From Candidatus Limnocylindrales bacterium (lineage in GTDB: Bacteria; Moduliflexota; Moduliflexia; Moduliflexales; JAUQPW01): a stretch of 64,000 nt of DNA. The position numbers were made by a program, and so were the translations under genes. Numbering within the stretch: position 1 is the stretch's first letter; every line of letters starts with the position of its first letter. Below the pieces are notes generated by a model. The model searched no databases and was not told where the DNA came from. It saw only the letters and a list, made by a program, of their open reading frames with translations. Positions 33,780 to 42,675 of the stretch are shown piece by piece. The DNA is taken from NCBI GenBank assembly GCA_035559535.1, contig DATMBG010000022.1:1-64000 (forward strand), read 5' to 3'.

Positions 33780-36653
33780 ATGGAGTTAAGTCTTAAAGAC
33801 AAAGTACGAGAGATCCTCCCCCTGGTTTCCAAACCTTCACAATATCTCGGTGGAGAGCTTAATGCCATCCATAAAAACTGGGAGGAAACTGATCTCAAAG
33901 TAGCACTCTGTTTCCCGGATACTTATGAAATCGGGATGTCGCATATCGGCCTTAAAATCCTTTACCATATCCTGAACAAGCAGCCTGGGATTCTGGCCGA
34001 GCGAGTTTATGCTCCGTGGGTGGATATGGAGGCTGAAATGCGAGCACGGGGACTTCCTTTATTCAGTCTGGAATCCCATAAACCCTTAAATCAGTTCGAT
34101 ATTGTAGGCTTTACCCTACAATACGAACTGAGTTATTCTAATATTCTAAATCTCCTAGAGCTGGGTGGAGTCCCTCTGTTGGCTTCCCAACGGGGAGCAA
34201 ACCATCCCCTGGTAATAGGCGGTGGACCTTGTGCATTTAATCCAGAACCCATTGCGGATTTCTTTGATGCCTTTGTGATCGGAGATGCGGAAGAGGTTAT
34301 TTTGAAGCTGGCTGATACTTATCGGGATTGGAAGAAAAGCCGTGCTGACAAGGAAAGTCTTTTATTGGCACTTTCCCAGATTGAAGGGGTTTACGTTCCG
34401 GCTCTTTTCTCTGTAGAATACCACCCAGACGGGACAATTGCTGCTTTCTGCCCTAAAAACCCACAGGTGGGAGAAGTCAGAAGGGCCCTCATTCAAGATC
34501 TGAACCTGGCAGATTATCCCATTGCTCCCGTAGTACCCTATTTCAAACCGATTCATGATCGCCTCGCCATCGAATTGGCGAGGGGTTGCAGTGCTGGATG
34601 TCGCTTTTGCCAGGCAGGTTATATTTATCGCCCTACCCGGGAAAGAGATCCCAATAAAATTCTGGAGTTGTTCACCCGGTCTCTGGAAAAGACCGGTTAT
34701 GAAGAATTCTCTTTGTGTTCTCTGAGCGTGGGAGATTATAGCCAGATTACCCCTCTTCTGACGGCCCTCATGAATCAATGTGAGCGATCTAAGATTGCCG
34801 TATCCCTTCCCTCTCTAAGGGCCGGAACCTTAACCCTTGAAATGGCAGGCCAGGTGAGTAGAGGAGGACGTCAAACCGGCTTTACCATGGCACCAGAAGC
34901 AGGAAGCCAGCGTTTACGGGAGGTGATCAACAAGGGAATTTCTGAGGCCGAAATCCTTCGAAGTGCAGAAGATGTCTACCGATCGGGATGGGATTTAATC
35001 AAAGTTTATTTTATGATCGGGCAACCTACCGAGACCTATGAAGATGTGGCCGCCATTGCAGATCTGGTATATAAGATTCAACAAACAGGGAAAAAGGTTG
35101 GGAAGTCCGGAGCCCGAGTTCATGTGGGCGTCTCTTCCTTTGTTCCTAAACCCCATACCCCCTTCCAGTGGGAAGCTCAGGAAAGGATGGAATCCCTGAG
35201 GGCAAAACAGGAGTTCCTGAAATCTCGAATCAAACACCGAAATATCCAACTTGGGTTACATGATGTAGAATCTAGCTATCTGGAAGGGGTTTTTTCCCGA
35301 GGGGATAGAAGATTGGGTAAAGCCCTGCTGATAGCCCATGAACTGGGATGCCGCTTCGATAGCTGGGGAAGTCAACTCAACTTCAAAAAGTGGATGACAG
35401 CCTTTGAACGGGCCGGAATAGATCCTGATTTCTATACTTACCGTGAACGGGCCGAGAATGAAATTTTACCCTGGGATTTCATTCAAACAGATATCAAAAA
35501 GAAGTTCTTCTTGCTTGAAAGGAAAAAAGCCTTCGCAGTCCGAACAACCCGCTACTGCAGGGTAGGTTGTCGATGCTGTGGAGTATGCGATGAAGAAATT
35601 ACCGTCAAATTCCACGATACCGTCCCTATCTTGGTGGAGGGAGTCCCGGTAGAGAATGAACCCAAGGATGCGAAGGAAAAGGATAAGCCGGTTGATAAAC
35701 CCATGAATGAAGTCAGGATCGGACAGAATATAATCCACCCTGAACAGAAAAATGACGGACTTGTAAATCTTCTTCCAGAAGCCTATGATCTGGATGTAAA
35801 TTCACTGACTACGGCCCTCAAAACCCAACCGGTATCCCCGGATTCTGAGCCGCCTGTATTCCGACTACGGGCAGAGTTCTGGAAGAAAGGGGATCTAAGA
35901 TTTCTTTCGCATCTGGAACTCGGCCGGGTTTTCCATCGGGCTCTTAATCGGGCTCAGATCCCCATCGCTTACTCTCAAGGTTATCATGTACACCCGCTGA
36001 TATCCTTTGGACCTGCCCTACCGGTAGGATATGAAGGTCATCGGGAATTGGTGGATTTCTTTCTCAGGGAACCTGTTCAACCAGATACTTTCCAGGAACT
36101 CTTAAATCAACATCTCCCGGAGGATATTCAAATAAGAAAGGTCTATGTTATCCCTGTAAGGGCAAAAGCTATAATGGAAGTTGTAGACCAGGCTGTTTAT
36201 CAGATCCAGATTCCTGTCGAACTCCTTGGAATAGAAGCACCAAATTCCTTACCTGCTCTTTTAGAACGTTGGAATCAGATCCTTGAAACTTTTAAAGAAA
36301 GGAAAGAAGTATGGATTGTACGGGAGAGGGAGAAAAAGACCCAACGGGTAAATATCCGGTCTTCCATTGATTCCCTGGAATGGGTAGTATCTCCTTTCGA
36401 TGGACTCAAAGCAGGTTCCTTCCATGAGCTCGGACTAAGTTCCTTCAACGAGCTCAGGAGAAACCCTGAAGAATTTCTTGAACTTAGACTGGTACTGAAC
36501 ATGGGACATGGAGTGATAGCCAAACCAACGGAAGTTCTTCAGGTCATATTTGGCTTTGACTCGGAGAAACTCTCTAAAGTAAGAATTATAAGAACGGAAA
36601 TGCGGTTGAAAGAGTCAAAGCAGACCTTACTCTTGACACCTACTAAGTTTTAA
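33780..36653 (+). CDS. B12-binding radical SAM protein fused to DUF2344 domain (TIGR03960/TIGR03936 type)
   Basis: 957 residues. An N-terminal cobalamin-binding-like Rossmann region (about 40-190: VALCFPDTYEIGMSHIGLKIL, VIGGGPCAFNPEP) precedes a radical SAM core with Cys270, Cys274 and Cys277 in ARGCSAGCRFCQAG. A second Cys cluster (YCRVGCRCCGVC, near residue 598) follows, then a charged linker and a C-terminal DUF2344 domain from about 690 (FRLRAEFWKKGDLRFLSHLE, QGYHVHPLISFGPALPVGYEG). The family is common beside rodA and rng and has no established reaction; a link to RNA or ribosome modification is only suggested by the neighbourhood. It is the fused form of two proteins that are separate in other phyla. 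Confidence 0.9.
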   Translation: MELSLKDKVREILPLVSKPSQYLGGELNAIHKNWEETDLKVALCFPDTYEIGMSHIGLKILYHILNKQPGILAERVYAPWVDMEAEMRARGLPLFSLESHKPLNQFDIVGFTLQYELSYSNILNLLELGGVPLLASQRGANHPLVIGGGPCAFNPEPIADFFDAFVIGDAEEVILKLADTYRDWKKSRADKESLLLALSQIEGVYVPALFSVEYHPDGTIAAFCPKNPQVGEVRRALIQDLNLADYPIAPVVPYFKPIHDRLAIELARGCSAGCRFCQAGYIYRPTRERDPNKILELFTRSLEKTGYEEFSLCSLSVGDYSQITPLLTALMNQCERSKIAVSLPSLRAGTLTLEMAGQVSRGGRQTGFTMAPEAGSQRLREVINKGISEAEILRSAEDVYRSGWDLIKVYFMIGQPTETYEDVAAIADLVYKIQQTGKKVGKSGARVHVGVSSFVPKPHTPFQWEAQERMESLRAKQEFLKSRIKHRNIQLGLHDVESSYLEGVFSRGDRRLGKALLIAHELGCRFDSWGSQLNFKKWMTAFERAGIDPDFYTYRERAENEILPWDFIQTDIKKKFFLLERKKAFAVRTTRYCRVGCRCCGVCDEEITVKFHDTVPILVEGVPVENEPKDAKEKDKPVDKPMNEVRIGQNIIHPEQKNDGLVNLLPEAYDLDVNSLTTALKTQPVSPDSEPPVFRLRAEFWKKGDLRFLSHLELGRVFHRALNRAQIPIAYSQGYHVHPLISFGPALPVGYEGHRELVDFFLREPVQPDTFQELLNQHLPEDIQIRKVYVIPVRAKAIMEVVDQAVYQIQIPVELLGIEAPNSLPALLERWNQILETFKERKEVWIVREREKKTQRVNIRSSIDSLEWVVSPFDGLKAGSFHELGLSSFNELRRNPEEFLELRLVLNMGHGVIAKPTEVLQVIFGFDSEKLSKVRIIRTEMRLKESKQTLLLTPTKF

Positions 36654-37145
36654 TGAATTTTAATTAAAAGGGGCGACTCATGTTGCCTGTACAAAGCGTA
36701 TTAAAAACCAGTTTTACGATTCTGAAGAATCCTTTTGAGTTGTTGCAGAAAATCACCCTCAATCAGTTTGAATAAGATAAATAAATTGAGTAAAAGTTGA
36801 GAGCACCCTAAGACGAAGAATCTTACAATTTGAAGATTATTCTAATTTTAATAAAACCTTAAAGCCTTTTCAAGATGAATCCTTTTATTAAGCTTCACCT
36901 TAAAAGGTGGAAATAAACGTATAAGGGGGATGAGCTCTCAATTTTTCCGTAGATCATTTATTAATACCAGGTAATACCAGGAAGTGGGGGATCAGGGAAT
37001 GACAGAAATTTGAGGAAGTAAGCATATACTTCTCACATCCTACAGCGACACGGCTTCAGCCCAAACTCAACCTAAAGGGGTAAAGTTCTTTTGCAACTGA
37101 TCATACAGAATAGCGTAAAACTGTCGGGTTTATAGGAAGGTAAAA
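36654..37145. other. Intergenic region before rng
   Basis: 492 bases with one possible 31-codon gene (listed separately) and otherwise AT-rich sequence containing A/T direct repeats. The long leader of rng could carry the autoregulatory structures known for RNase E genes, but none is recognisable by eye. Confidence 0.35.
36680..36775 (+). CDS. Possible 31-residue small protein
   Basis: An ATG at 36680 opens 31 codons (LPVQSVLKTSFTILKNPFEL and on to TLNQFE) ending in TAA. A weak AAGGGGCGA lies 5-10 nt upstream. The amphipathic pattern is protein-like, but no family is recognised and chance is quite possible. Confidence 0.2.
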   Translation: MLPVQSVLKTSFTILKNPFELLQKITLNQFE

Positions 37146-38672
37146 ATGTCTCGGGAGATTATTGTTAACTCAACCCCACGGCAGACGCGCGTAGCTCTTT
37201 TAGAGGATGGTCAATTGGTAGAAATCTATATCGAACGAGCACAGGATCGTCGGATCGTGGGAAATGTCTACAAAGGCAGAGTTACAAGGGTATTACCCGG
37301 CATGCAAGCAGCTTTTGTAGATATTGGTTTGAAAAAGGATGCTTTTTTATATGTTTTAGATGTTTATAATAACCTGGAAGAATATGAAACGACCGAAGTA
37401 GAGGAAGAAGAAGATGCCGGAGTAGATGCCGGAGATGAGGATCTGGAGCCTTTTAAAATGTCTTCTTCCTCCACTTCTATTCAGGAACTCCTCAAAGAAG
37501 GTCAGGAAATCGTGGTACAGGTTTCCAAGGAACCCTTGGGAACCAAAGGGGCCCGTGTGACTTCCCATATTACCTTACCGGGTAGATTCCTGGTGTACAT
37601 GCCGACGGTGGAGCATATAGGGGTTTCCAGACGAATTGCAAGCGATGCGGAACGAAGTCGATTGCGAAAACTTATTAAAAAGTTTAAACCCCCCAATTGC
37701 GGCTTTATTGTGAGAACCGTTGGAGAAGGAAAGGGTGAAGAAGAATTCAAAAATGACATGGAGTTTTTGATCAAACTCTGGGAGTCTATCAAAAAAAAGA
37801 GTGAAAATTCCACGGCCCCTTGCCTCCTCCATGAGGATTTAGATTTGGTTTTTCGAACCATTCGAGACCTCTTTAACTCGGATGTTGAAAAAATGGTACT
37901 GGACTCCGAAAGGGAGTATCAACGATGCCTGGAGTTTGTAGATACCCTCATGCCCCATCTGACCGACCGGGTTAAACTTTTTGTTAAAGATGTTCCTATC
38001 TTTGATCACTACGGAATTGAAAGCGAGTTGGAGAAAGCGTTGAGGAAAAAAATTTGGTTGAAATCGGGAGGGTATATAGTTATCGAACAGACCGAAGCCC
38101 TGGTAGCCATAGATGTTAACACGGGTAAGTATGTGGGGAAGAAAAATCTGGAGGATACCATTGTCAAAACAAACCTGGAAGCCGTTAGCGAAATCGTCCG
38201 GCAGATCCGTCTGAGGGATTTAGGTGGAATTATCATTCTGGATTTTATTGATATGGAGTTGGAAGAGAATAAGAAAAAGGTCCTTAATGCCCTGGAGAGA
38301 AAACTGCGGGAAGATCGCTCTCGGACCAATGTACTTCAACTGAGTGAGCTGGGACTGGTGGAAATGACCCGTAAACGGGTTAAACAAAGTCTGGAAAAAA
38401 CCCTTTGTGAACCGTGTTCATATTGCGATGGAAGAGGGATGATTAAGTCCAGTGCCACGGTCTGTTATGAAGTTCAAAATGCACTTCGGCGCTTAATTAG
38501 CAATACCGATAGTCAAGAAATCCTTATCCGGGTTAATCCTTCCGTCGGTTCCTTGCTCCGAGGTGAAGAACGTCCGTTTATCGAGGAAATGATGGAAACC
38601 TATAAAAAGAAAATTAAAATTAAGGAAGACCCAAACCTTCATCAGGAGCATTTTGAAGTAACCCCTCTATGA
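37146..38672 (+). CDS. rng: Ribonuclease G/E family endoribonuclease
   Basis: 508 residues. An S1 RNA-binding domain near 35-135 (GNVYKGRVTRVLPGMQAAFVDIG, with an acidic insertion around 85-100), then the RNase H-like and DNase I-like catalytic core with VAIDVNTGKYVGKKN and GGIIILDFIDM carrying the metal-binding aspartates. A zinc-link-type CEPCSYC at 421-427 joins subunits in this family. Length fits RNase G rather than RNase E, which has a long C-terminal tail. It trims 16S rRNA and degrades mRNA. A GGAAGG site precedes the ATG. Its stop overlaps the mobA start by 4 bp. Confidence 0.95.
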   Translation: MSREIIVNSTPRQTRVALLEDGQLVEIYIERAQDRRIVGNVYKGRVTRVLPGMQAAFVDIGLKKDAFLYVLDVYNNLEEYETTEVEEEEDAGVDAGDEDLEPFKMSSSSTSIQELLKEGQEIVVQVSKEPLGTKGARVTSHITLPGRFLVYMPTVEHIGVSRRIASDAERSRLRKLIKKFKPPNCGFIVRTVGEGKGEEEFKNDMEFLIKLWESIKKKSENSTAPCLLHEDLDLVFRTIRDLFNSDVEKMVLDSEREYQRCLEFVDTLMPHLTDRVKLFVKDVPIFDHYGIESELEKALRKKIWLKSGGYIVIEQTEALVAIDVNTGKYVGKKNLEDTIVKTNLEAVSEIVRQIRLRDLGGIIILDFIDMELEENKKKVLNALERKLREDRSRTNVLQLSELGLVEMTRKRVKQSLEKTLCEPCSYCDGRGMIKSSATVCYEVQNALRRLISNTDSQEILIRVNPSVGSLLRGEERPFIEEMMETYKKKIKIKEDPNLHQEHFEVTPL

Positions 38673-39280
38673 CAGGTGTTATTTTAGCAGGCGGAAAGAG
38701 CACCCGGATGGGAACGAATAAGGCTTTTCTGGAACTGGGAGGGAAAAAAATTATCCAGCGGGTGATCGATGTTTTTTTAACTCTTTTTGATGAGATCATC
38801 CTCATCAGCAATGAACCTGAACTGTATAAAACCTGGGGATTTAAGGTAGTTCCCGATATACTTCCCGGTAAAGGATCCCTCGGAGGGATTTATACAGGCC
38901 TTGTTACGGCTTCCCAAGACCAGGCTTTTTTTGCAGCCTGTGATATGCCTTTTTTGAATCAGAATCTGATTCAATACTTGATCGATCAGGCCCCGGGATT
39001 TGATGTGGTTATTCCCTATGCACCTACCGAAGAAAATCAATCCTCCGAGGGCCTGCATCCTCTCCATGCCATTTACTCTAAAGCCTGTACCAAACCCATT
39101 GAACGCCTTCTGGAGAAGAATTCATTTAAAATCATTGGATTTTTTCCCGAAGTTCGCGTCAGGCGGATCCTTCCAGAAGAAATTCGGCTATTCGATCCGA
39201 ACTTTCTCTCCTTTTTCAATGCAAATACCCCTCAAGATCTGGAATTTGCTAAAAGCCTGATTAACAGCAACAGGTTGTAG
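38669..39280 (+). CDS. mobA: Molybdenum cofactor guanylyltransferase
   Basis: 203 residues. The nucleotide-binding start GVILAGGKSTRMGTNKAFLELGGK and FFAACDMPFLN with the metal-binding Asp identify MobA, which joins GMP to molybdopterin to form the dinucleotide cofactor. A related CTP-using enzyme (MocA) has a similar start, so the nucleotide choice is not certain; xanthine-oxidase-type enzymes such as IorAB use the cytosine form. The ATG overlaps the rng stop in an ATGA, so translation is probably coupled. Confidence 0.88.
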   Translation: MTGVILAGGKSTRMGTNKAFLELGGKKIIQRVIDVFLTLFDEIILISNEPELYKTWGFKVVPDILPGKGSLGGIYTGLVTASQDQAFFAACDMPFLNQNLIQYLIDQAPGFDVVIPYAPTEENQSSEGLHPLHAIYSKACTKPIERLLEKNSFKIIGFFPEVRVRRILPEEIRLFDPNFLSFFNANTPQDLEFAKSLINSNRL

Positions 39281-39583
39281 GTACACTTCTCCGGCTATTA
39301 AGATAAGGGTTAAAGCCCCTGCGAAAGACCTTCCCACCGATCCCTTTTTAGGAAGAGCAGGTTTTTAAGAACGAAGGGAGGGGTATCTCCCCTCACCCTC
39401 GTCCTTCTCCTGCTCTCGCAAGGGAGAGAAAGCACATAAGGGTGTCCTTTTTATCTTGAGCAGTACCCCGTTCCCTGGGTTCTTCGATTAACCTGTCCTG
39501 GGCTTATCGAAGGACTTCGATAAGCTGCGTTATTCACTCCCCTTCTACTGACAGTCCCCAGACCCTTATCTTGTCTGCAGTTT
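39281..39583. other. Intergenic region with C/T-rich repeats and hairpins
   Basis: These 303 bases lie between convergent mobA and the Nramp-like gene. They contain GAGGGG/CCCCTC and CTCTC/GAGAG stems near 39376-39433, a CCTTCTCCTG run also present in the pfkB insertion, and the strong hairpin at 39502-39525. No gene is seen. Confidence 0.45.
39502..39525. terminator. 11-bp perfect hairpin between convergent genes
   Basis: GCTTATCGAAG (39502-39512) is followed after GA by CTTCGATAAGC (39515-39525), an exact inverted repeat. It can fold from either strand and may terminate both mobA and the Nramp-like gene, though a T-tract is lacking. Confidence 0.45.
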
Positions 39584-41017
39584 TTATAGGTTATAGTACG
39601 TTGCATACATGCCTAAGACAAAGGCAATAACCCCGGTAATAAAGGTAAACCAGAGAATAAGCTTTGTGATGATTCCGGGGCGGAAGGGTTCAGGTAAATA
39701 CTTAGAGTTTACATAGAGAATCTGAATTGCGGCGACCCCTCGGAGTAAAACGGCAGATGTGGCTACAAATAACCAGAGGGCATAGGGGTCTTTAAAGGTA
39801 ACAAAAACAAAATCTGCTGCTATGACAAGGACTACAATTAAGAAATAATAGAATCGGTAAGGACGCTTTCCTTTAAGCCCTGGGGTAACGGCGATGGCAT
39901 CGGACACGGTCCTCCCGATAAAGGTATCCAGGAAAGCAAATCCGGCATCGTAGAGGGTTGCAAAGACAAAGATTAGATAGATAGTAAAAGCAATCGGGCC
40001 AAAAACCCCTCCAACGATCGTTGCGATCTGAATAGGAATTTCCAGACCGCTTTTTACGATTCCTTGTTTATAGAAATACGCATATCCGGCGGTAGCGTAC
40101 AGATAGGTCATAAACATGGCACCGAGGATACTCCACCAGATAATCTGGCTCCATTTACCAATACTGATCCAGTCCTTCATTTTCTTAACCTCTCGAGGAT
40201 CTGAAGTATCCCAGGGAAGGACTTCCGTGTTAATTTCCTCAGGTGGACGGAGAATTCCGGTGACTTTTCCGGTATAGCGGCCCATTGCCCAACCGGCTTC
40301 CAGTACCCACAGAGAGACCCACATCAGGCTCCCCCCCGGCTGGTTATAAAGCCCGGCGATGTATCTCCAGGAAATCGGTTTATCGGGTTTAGAAAGCCCA
40401 AAATTAAAATAACCCCAAAGGACCGCTTTATAATCCTCCCAACTGGCTGTGATGGCTACGGTAATAATCATACCGATAATATTAATCCACATGAGCCATT
40501 GAAAGATTTTGGATATACTCCCATAAACGGTCTTGGAAAAAAGGAAAACCAGTAGGACTACGGTTAGCGCACCCCAGCACCACAGATAGTAAGTTTTAAT
40601 ACCCCAGGTCGTCGACTCAGCAGTACCTCCGGTTACCTTGAGTAAAGCACTAGAAGCCCCGCCTAACCAAAAGGGCCAGGCAAAAGTAAAAAGAGATGCT
40701 ATGGCCCAAACCCAGGGCCAGAAAATTCCCCGGGGCGGAATATCCTGGGTCATGGTGAAGAAAGATCTCCCGGTGATCATACTGTATTTAATACATTCGA
40801 TCACGACCACCGTCTCCACGATGGTGGAAATGGTCATAATCCAGAATAAATTAACGGCTCCTTGAGCGGCTAAATTGGGGATCAGCATGGTCTCCCCCCC
40901 TCCCACGGAAATACCAAAGTTAATCGCCTGAGGTCCCAGAGCCGCCAGTAAACCTGCCAGGGTAAGCGGATAAGGATCTGGTACCCGAAACAGTTTAGTT
41001 TTCTCTGCTTTCGCCAT
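39584..41017 (-). CDS. Nramp-related membrane transporter lacking the canonical metal motif
   Basis: 477 residues with about eleven hydrophobic segments in the LeuT/Nramp pattern. The first helix reads LGPQAINFGISVGGGETMLIP where manganese/iron Nramp proteins have the DPGN metal-binding loop. This GGGE-type loop occurs in Nramp-like families of unknown substrate. The helix-6 region is IAFTIYLIFVFATLYDAGFAFLDT rather than the MPH motif. A cation or other small solute remains possible; manganese transport should not be assumed. A GGAGAGGTG site precedes the ATG. The gene stands alone. Confidence 0.75.
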   Translation of the reverse strand: MAKAEKTKLFRVPDPYPLTLAGLLAALGPQAINFGISVGGGETMLIPNLAAQGAVNLFWIMTISTIVETVVVIECIKYSMITGRSFFTMTQDIPPRGIFWPWVWAIASLFTFAWPFWLGGASSALLKVTGGTAESTTWGIKTYYLWCWGALTVVLLVFLFSKTVYGSISKIFQWLMWINIIGMIITVAITASWEDYKAVLWGYFNFGLSKPDKPISWRYIAGLYNQPGGSLMWVSLWVLEAGWAMGRYTGKVTGILRPPEEINTEVLPWDTSDPREVKKMKDWISIGKWSQIIWWSILGAMFMTYLYATAGYAYFYKQGIVKSGLEIPIQIATIVGGVFGPIAFTIYLIFVFATLYDAGFAFLDTFIGRTVSDAIAVTPGLKGKRPYRFYYFLIVVLVIAADFVFVTFKDPYALWLFVATSAVLLRGVAAIQILYVNSKYLPEPFRPGIITKLILWFTFITGVIAFVLGMYATYYNL

Positions 41018-41599
41018 ACAACACCTCTCCTCTTCGTATAGAGAACCAGAGAGACTTTCCTAAGGCAAGGTGGTACATGGGGTACAACCGAGAGATTTAA
41101 AAAGGGAAATTTTAAATCTTTTTGGAAAAAAGTGAAATTCACACCTCCCTGGAGAAAAGCTGTACCTTTTGTTCCTTACACTGCCCTAAAAAAGAGGTCC
41201 CTGGAGTCAATAAGGGTAACAAACATGGTCTCCTGTTTTCCATATCCTACGATATGAGTTTGAAGGTAAAAATTTTTTTTAGTCAAGGAAATTTTCCATC
41301 CACCTTAAAGGTTTCTCAGAATTGAGGGATGGTTGTGGGTTAGTTCGCGAACTGATACCATCTTCGCCTTTTGAGTCTCAAGATTAACCAAAAAGGGTAG
41401 GAATCTTGTGAATCCTGTTGGTCCAGAGTAGAACTCCGGGTTCATAGAGAGGAAATAGGGGAAGGGTTGGGATGGGTTTGAAAGAAATAAACTGAGAAGG
41501 ACCTTCCGTTGTGGGTCTCAATGGAAGTCTCGGTGGGTTTCAATAATCGCTTCTCTGGATGGCTCCTTTCAACAGATTAATAATTCCAAAGCCGGAGTT
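41018..41599. other. Gene-free region upstream of the Nramp-like gene
   Basis: 582 bases without a convincing gene. It should contain the Nramp-like promoter near its left end and the 3' end of the pfkB transcript at its right end. The only clear structure is the nested palindrome at 41328-41362. Confidence 0.4.
41328..41362. promoter_or_regulatory. Nested palindrome
   Basis: A perfect 12-bp palindrome AGTTCGCGAACT (41342-41353) lies inside 6-bp arms GATGGT (41328-41333) and ACCATC (41357-41362). It could be an operator or the apex of a transcript hairpin downstream of pfkB on the reverse strand. Confidence 0.35.
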
Positions 41600-42592
41600 T
41601 CAACCAAGATGCTCAAAATCCACCAGGGCCTTAAATTCTCGGAATCTTGTTATAATCTCCTCTTCGCTTAATTTATCGAGCCGTTTTAAGCTAAAATCCT
41701 CTACATTAAAGGAAGCGATGGTACTTCCAAAGATAATAGCCTGTCGAAGGCTGGCCTCATCGATCCGATTAACCTTGGAGAGATATCCCATAAATCCTCC
41801 GGCAAAACTATCTCCGGCACCAGTAGGATCAAAGACAGATTCTAGAGGATAAGCCGGAGCGGCAAAGACGGAAGAAAGGGAGAATAAAGGTGTAGAAGGA
41901 GAGGAGTTTTCTCGCTCCTCTCCCCTTCCCTTCTCCTGTTTTCCCATCCCTTCATTTCTCTTAAACATAAGCACACCATATTCCCCCCGTTTAATAATAA
42001 GGGTATGGGGTCCCCAGGAGAGGATTTTTCTAGCGGCTTTGACGATGTTGGGTTCCTGGGCTAGCTGGCGGGTTTCTGCATCGTTGATGATGAGAATATC
42101 AACCTCCTGGAGGGTTCGCTTCAAAGCTTCTGGCTTACCTGCAATCCAAAAGTTCATGGTATCACAGGCAACGAGTTTAGGTCGTTCAATTTGATGAAGG
42201 ACATCTCGCTGCAGGTCCGGATCAATATTGGCCAGGAAAACATACTCGATCTTTCGGTATTCTTCCGGAATTTGGGGTTTGAAGGTTTGCAAAACATTCA
42301 GTTGGGTATCCAACGTATGGGCTTCATTTAAATCATAATCATATTGCCCTTTCCATCGAAACGTTTTCCCTTTTTCCCGTTGCAATCCTTTGAGATCAAT
42401 ACGATGGCGCTGGAGGAGCTCCATATACTCTGCCGGAAAATCTTCGCCAACCACCGTAACCAGATGGACCTCTGTAAAATAACTGGCAGCTACTGAAAAG
42501 TAAGTGGCCGACCCACCGAGAACTTCCTCTACCTCCCCAAAGGGGGTTTTGACCGTATCCAGGGCAACAGTACCGACGACCAGCAGACTCAT
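41600..42592 (-). CDS. PfkB-family sugar/nucleoside kinase with an in-frame palindromic insertion
   Basis: 330 residues. GGSATYFSVAASYF near 26-39 and the ATP/anion-hole motif DPTGAGDSFAGGF (255-267, catalytic Asp261) define the PfkB ribokinase fold. The group resembles bacterial sugar kinases of unassigned substrate. Residues about 211-241, between LIIKRGEYGVLMF and FAAPAYPL, are an extra hydrophilic stretch rich in Glu, Lys, Ser and Pro that relatives lack. Its DNA carries a perfect 9-bp hairpin and purine/pyrimidine-biased sequence unlike the flanking gene. The insertion keeps the frame and lies on a surface loop, so activity is probably retained. The gene follows gltB on the reverse strand. 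Confidence 0.85.
   Translation of the reverse strand: MSLLVVGTVALDTVKTPFGEVEEVLGGSATYFSVAASYFTEVHLVTVVGEDFPAEYMELLQRHRIDLKGLQREKGKTFRWKGQYDYDLNEAHTLDTQLNVLQTFKPQIPEEYRKIEYVFLANIDPDLQRDVLHQIERPKLVACDTMNFWIAGKPEALKRTLQEVDILIINDAETRQLAQEPNIVKAARKILSWGPHTLIIKRGEYGVLMFKRNEGMGKQEKGRGEERENSSPSTPLFSLSSVFAAPAYPLESVFDPTGAGDSFAGGFMGYLSKVNRIDEASLRQAIIFGSTIASFNVEDFSLKRLDKLSEEEIITRFREFKALVDFEHLG
41870..41962. repeat. Palindromic insertion within the pfkB-type gene
   Basis: About 93 bp encode the extra residues 211-241 of the kinase. Inside, GGAGAGGAG (41898-41906) pairs perfectly with CTCCTCTCC (41915-41923) around an 8-nt loop. The run CCTTCTCCTG also occurs in the intergenic repeat region near 39390. 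In-frame palindromic elements are known as RPEs in Rickettsia; this one is similar in kind, not shown to be related. Confidence 0.5.
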
Positions 42593-42615
42593 TTTTAAAG
42601 GTCTCTACAGGATTC

Positions 42616-42670
42616 CTAAAGTGCCTGAAGTTTTTAAGTATCTCTTAATAGCTCACTTCAGGCACTTTAG
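42616..42670. repeat. 16-bp perfect inverted repeat between gltB and pfkB
   Basis: CTAAAGTGCCTGAAGT (42616-42631) and ACTTCAGGCACTTTAG (42655-42670) are exact reverse complements with a 23-nt loop. The AAGTGCCT core looks like a dispersed intergenic repeat. It lies immediately after the gltB stop and may terminate, process or stabilise that transcript. Confidence 0.6.
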
Positions 42671-42675
42671 ACATT

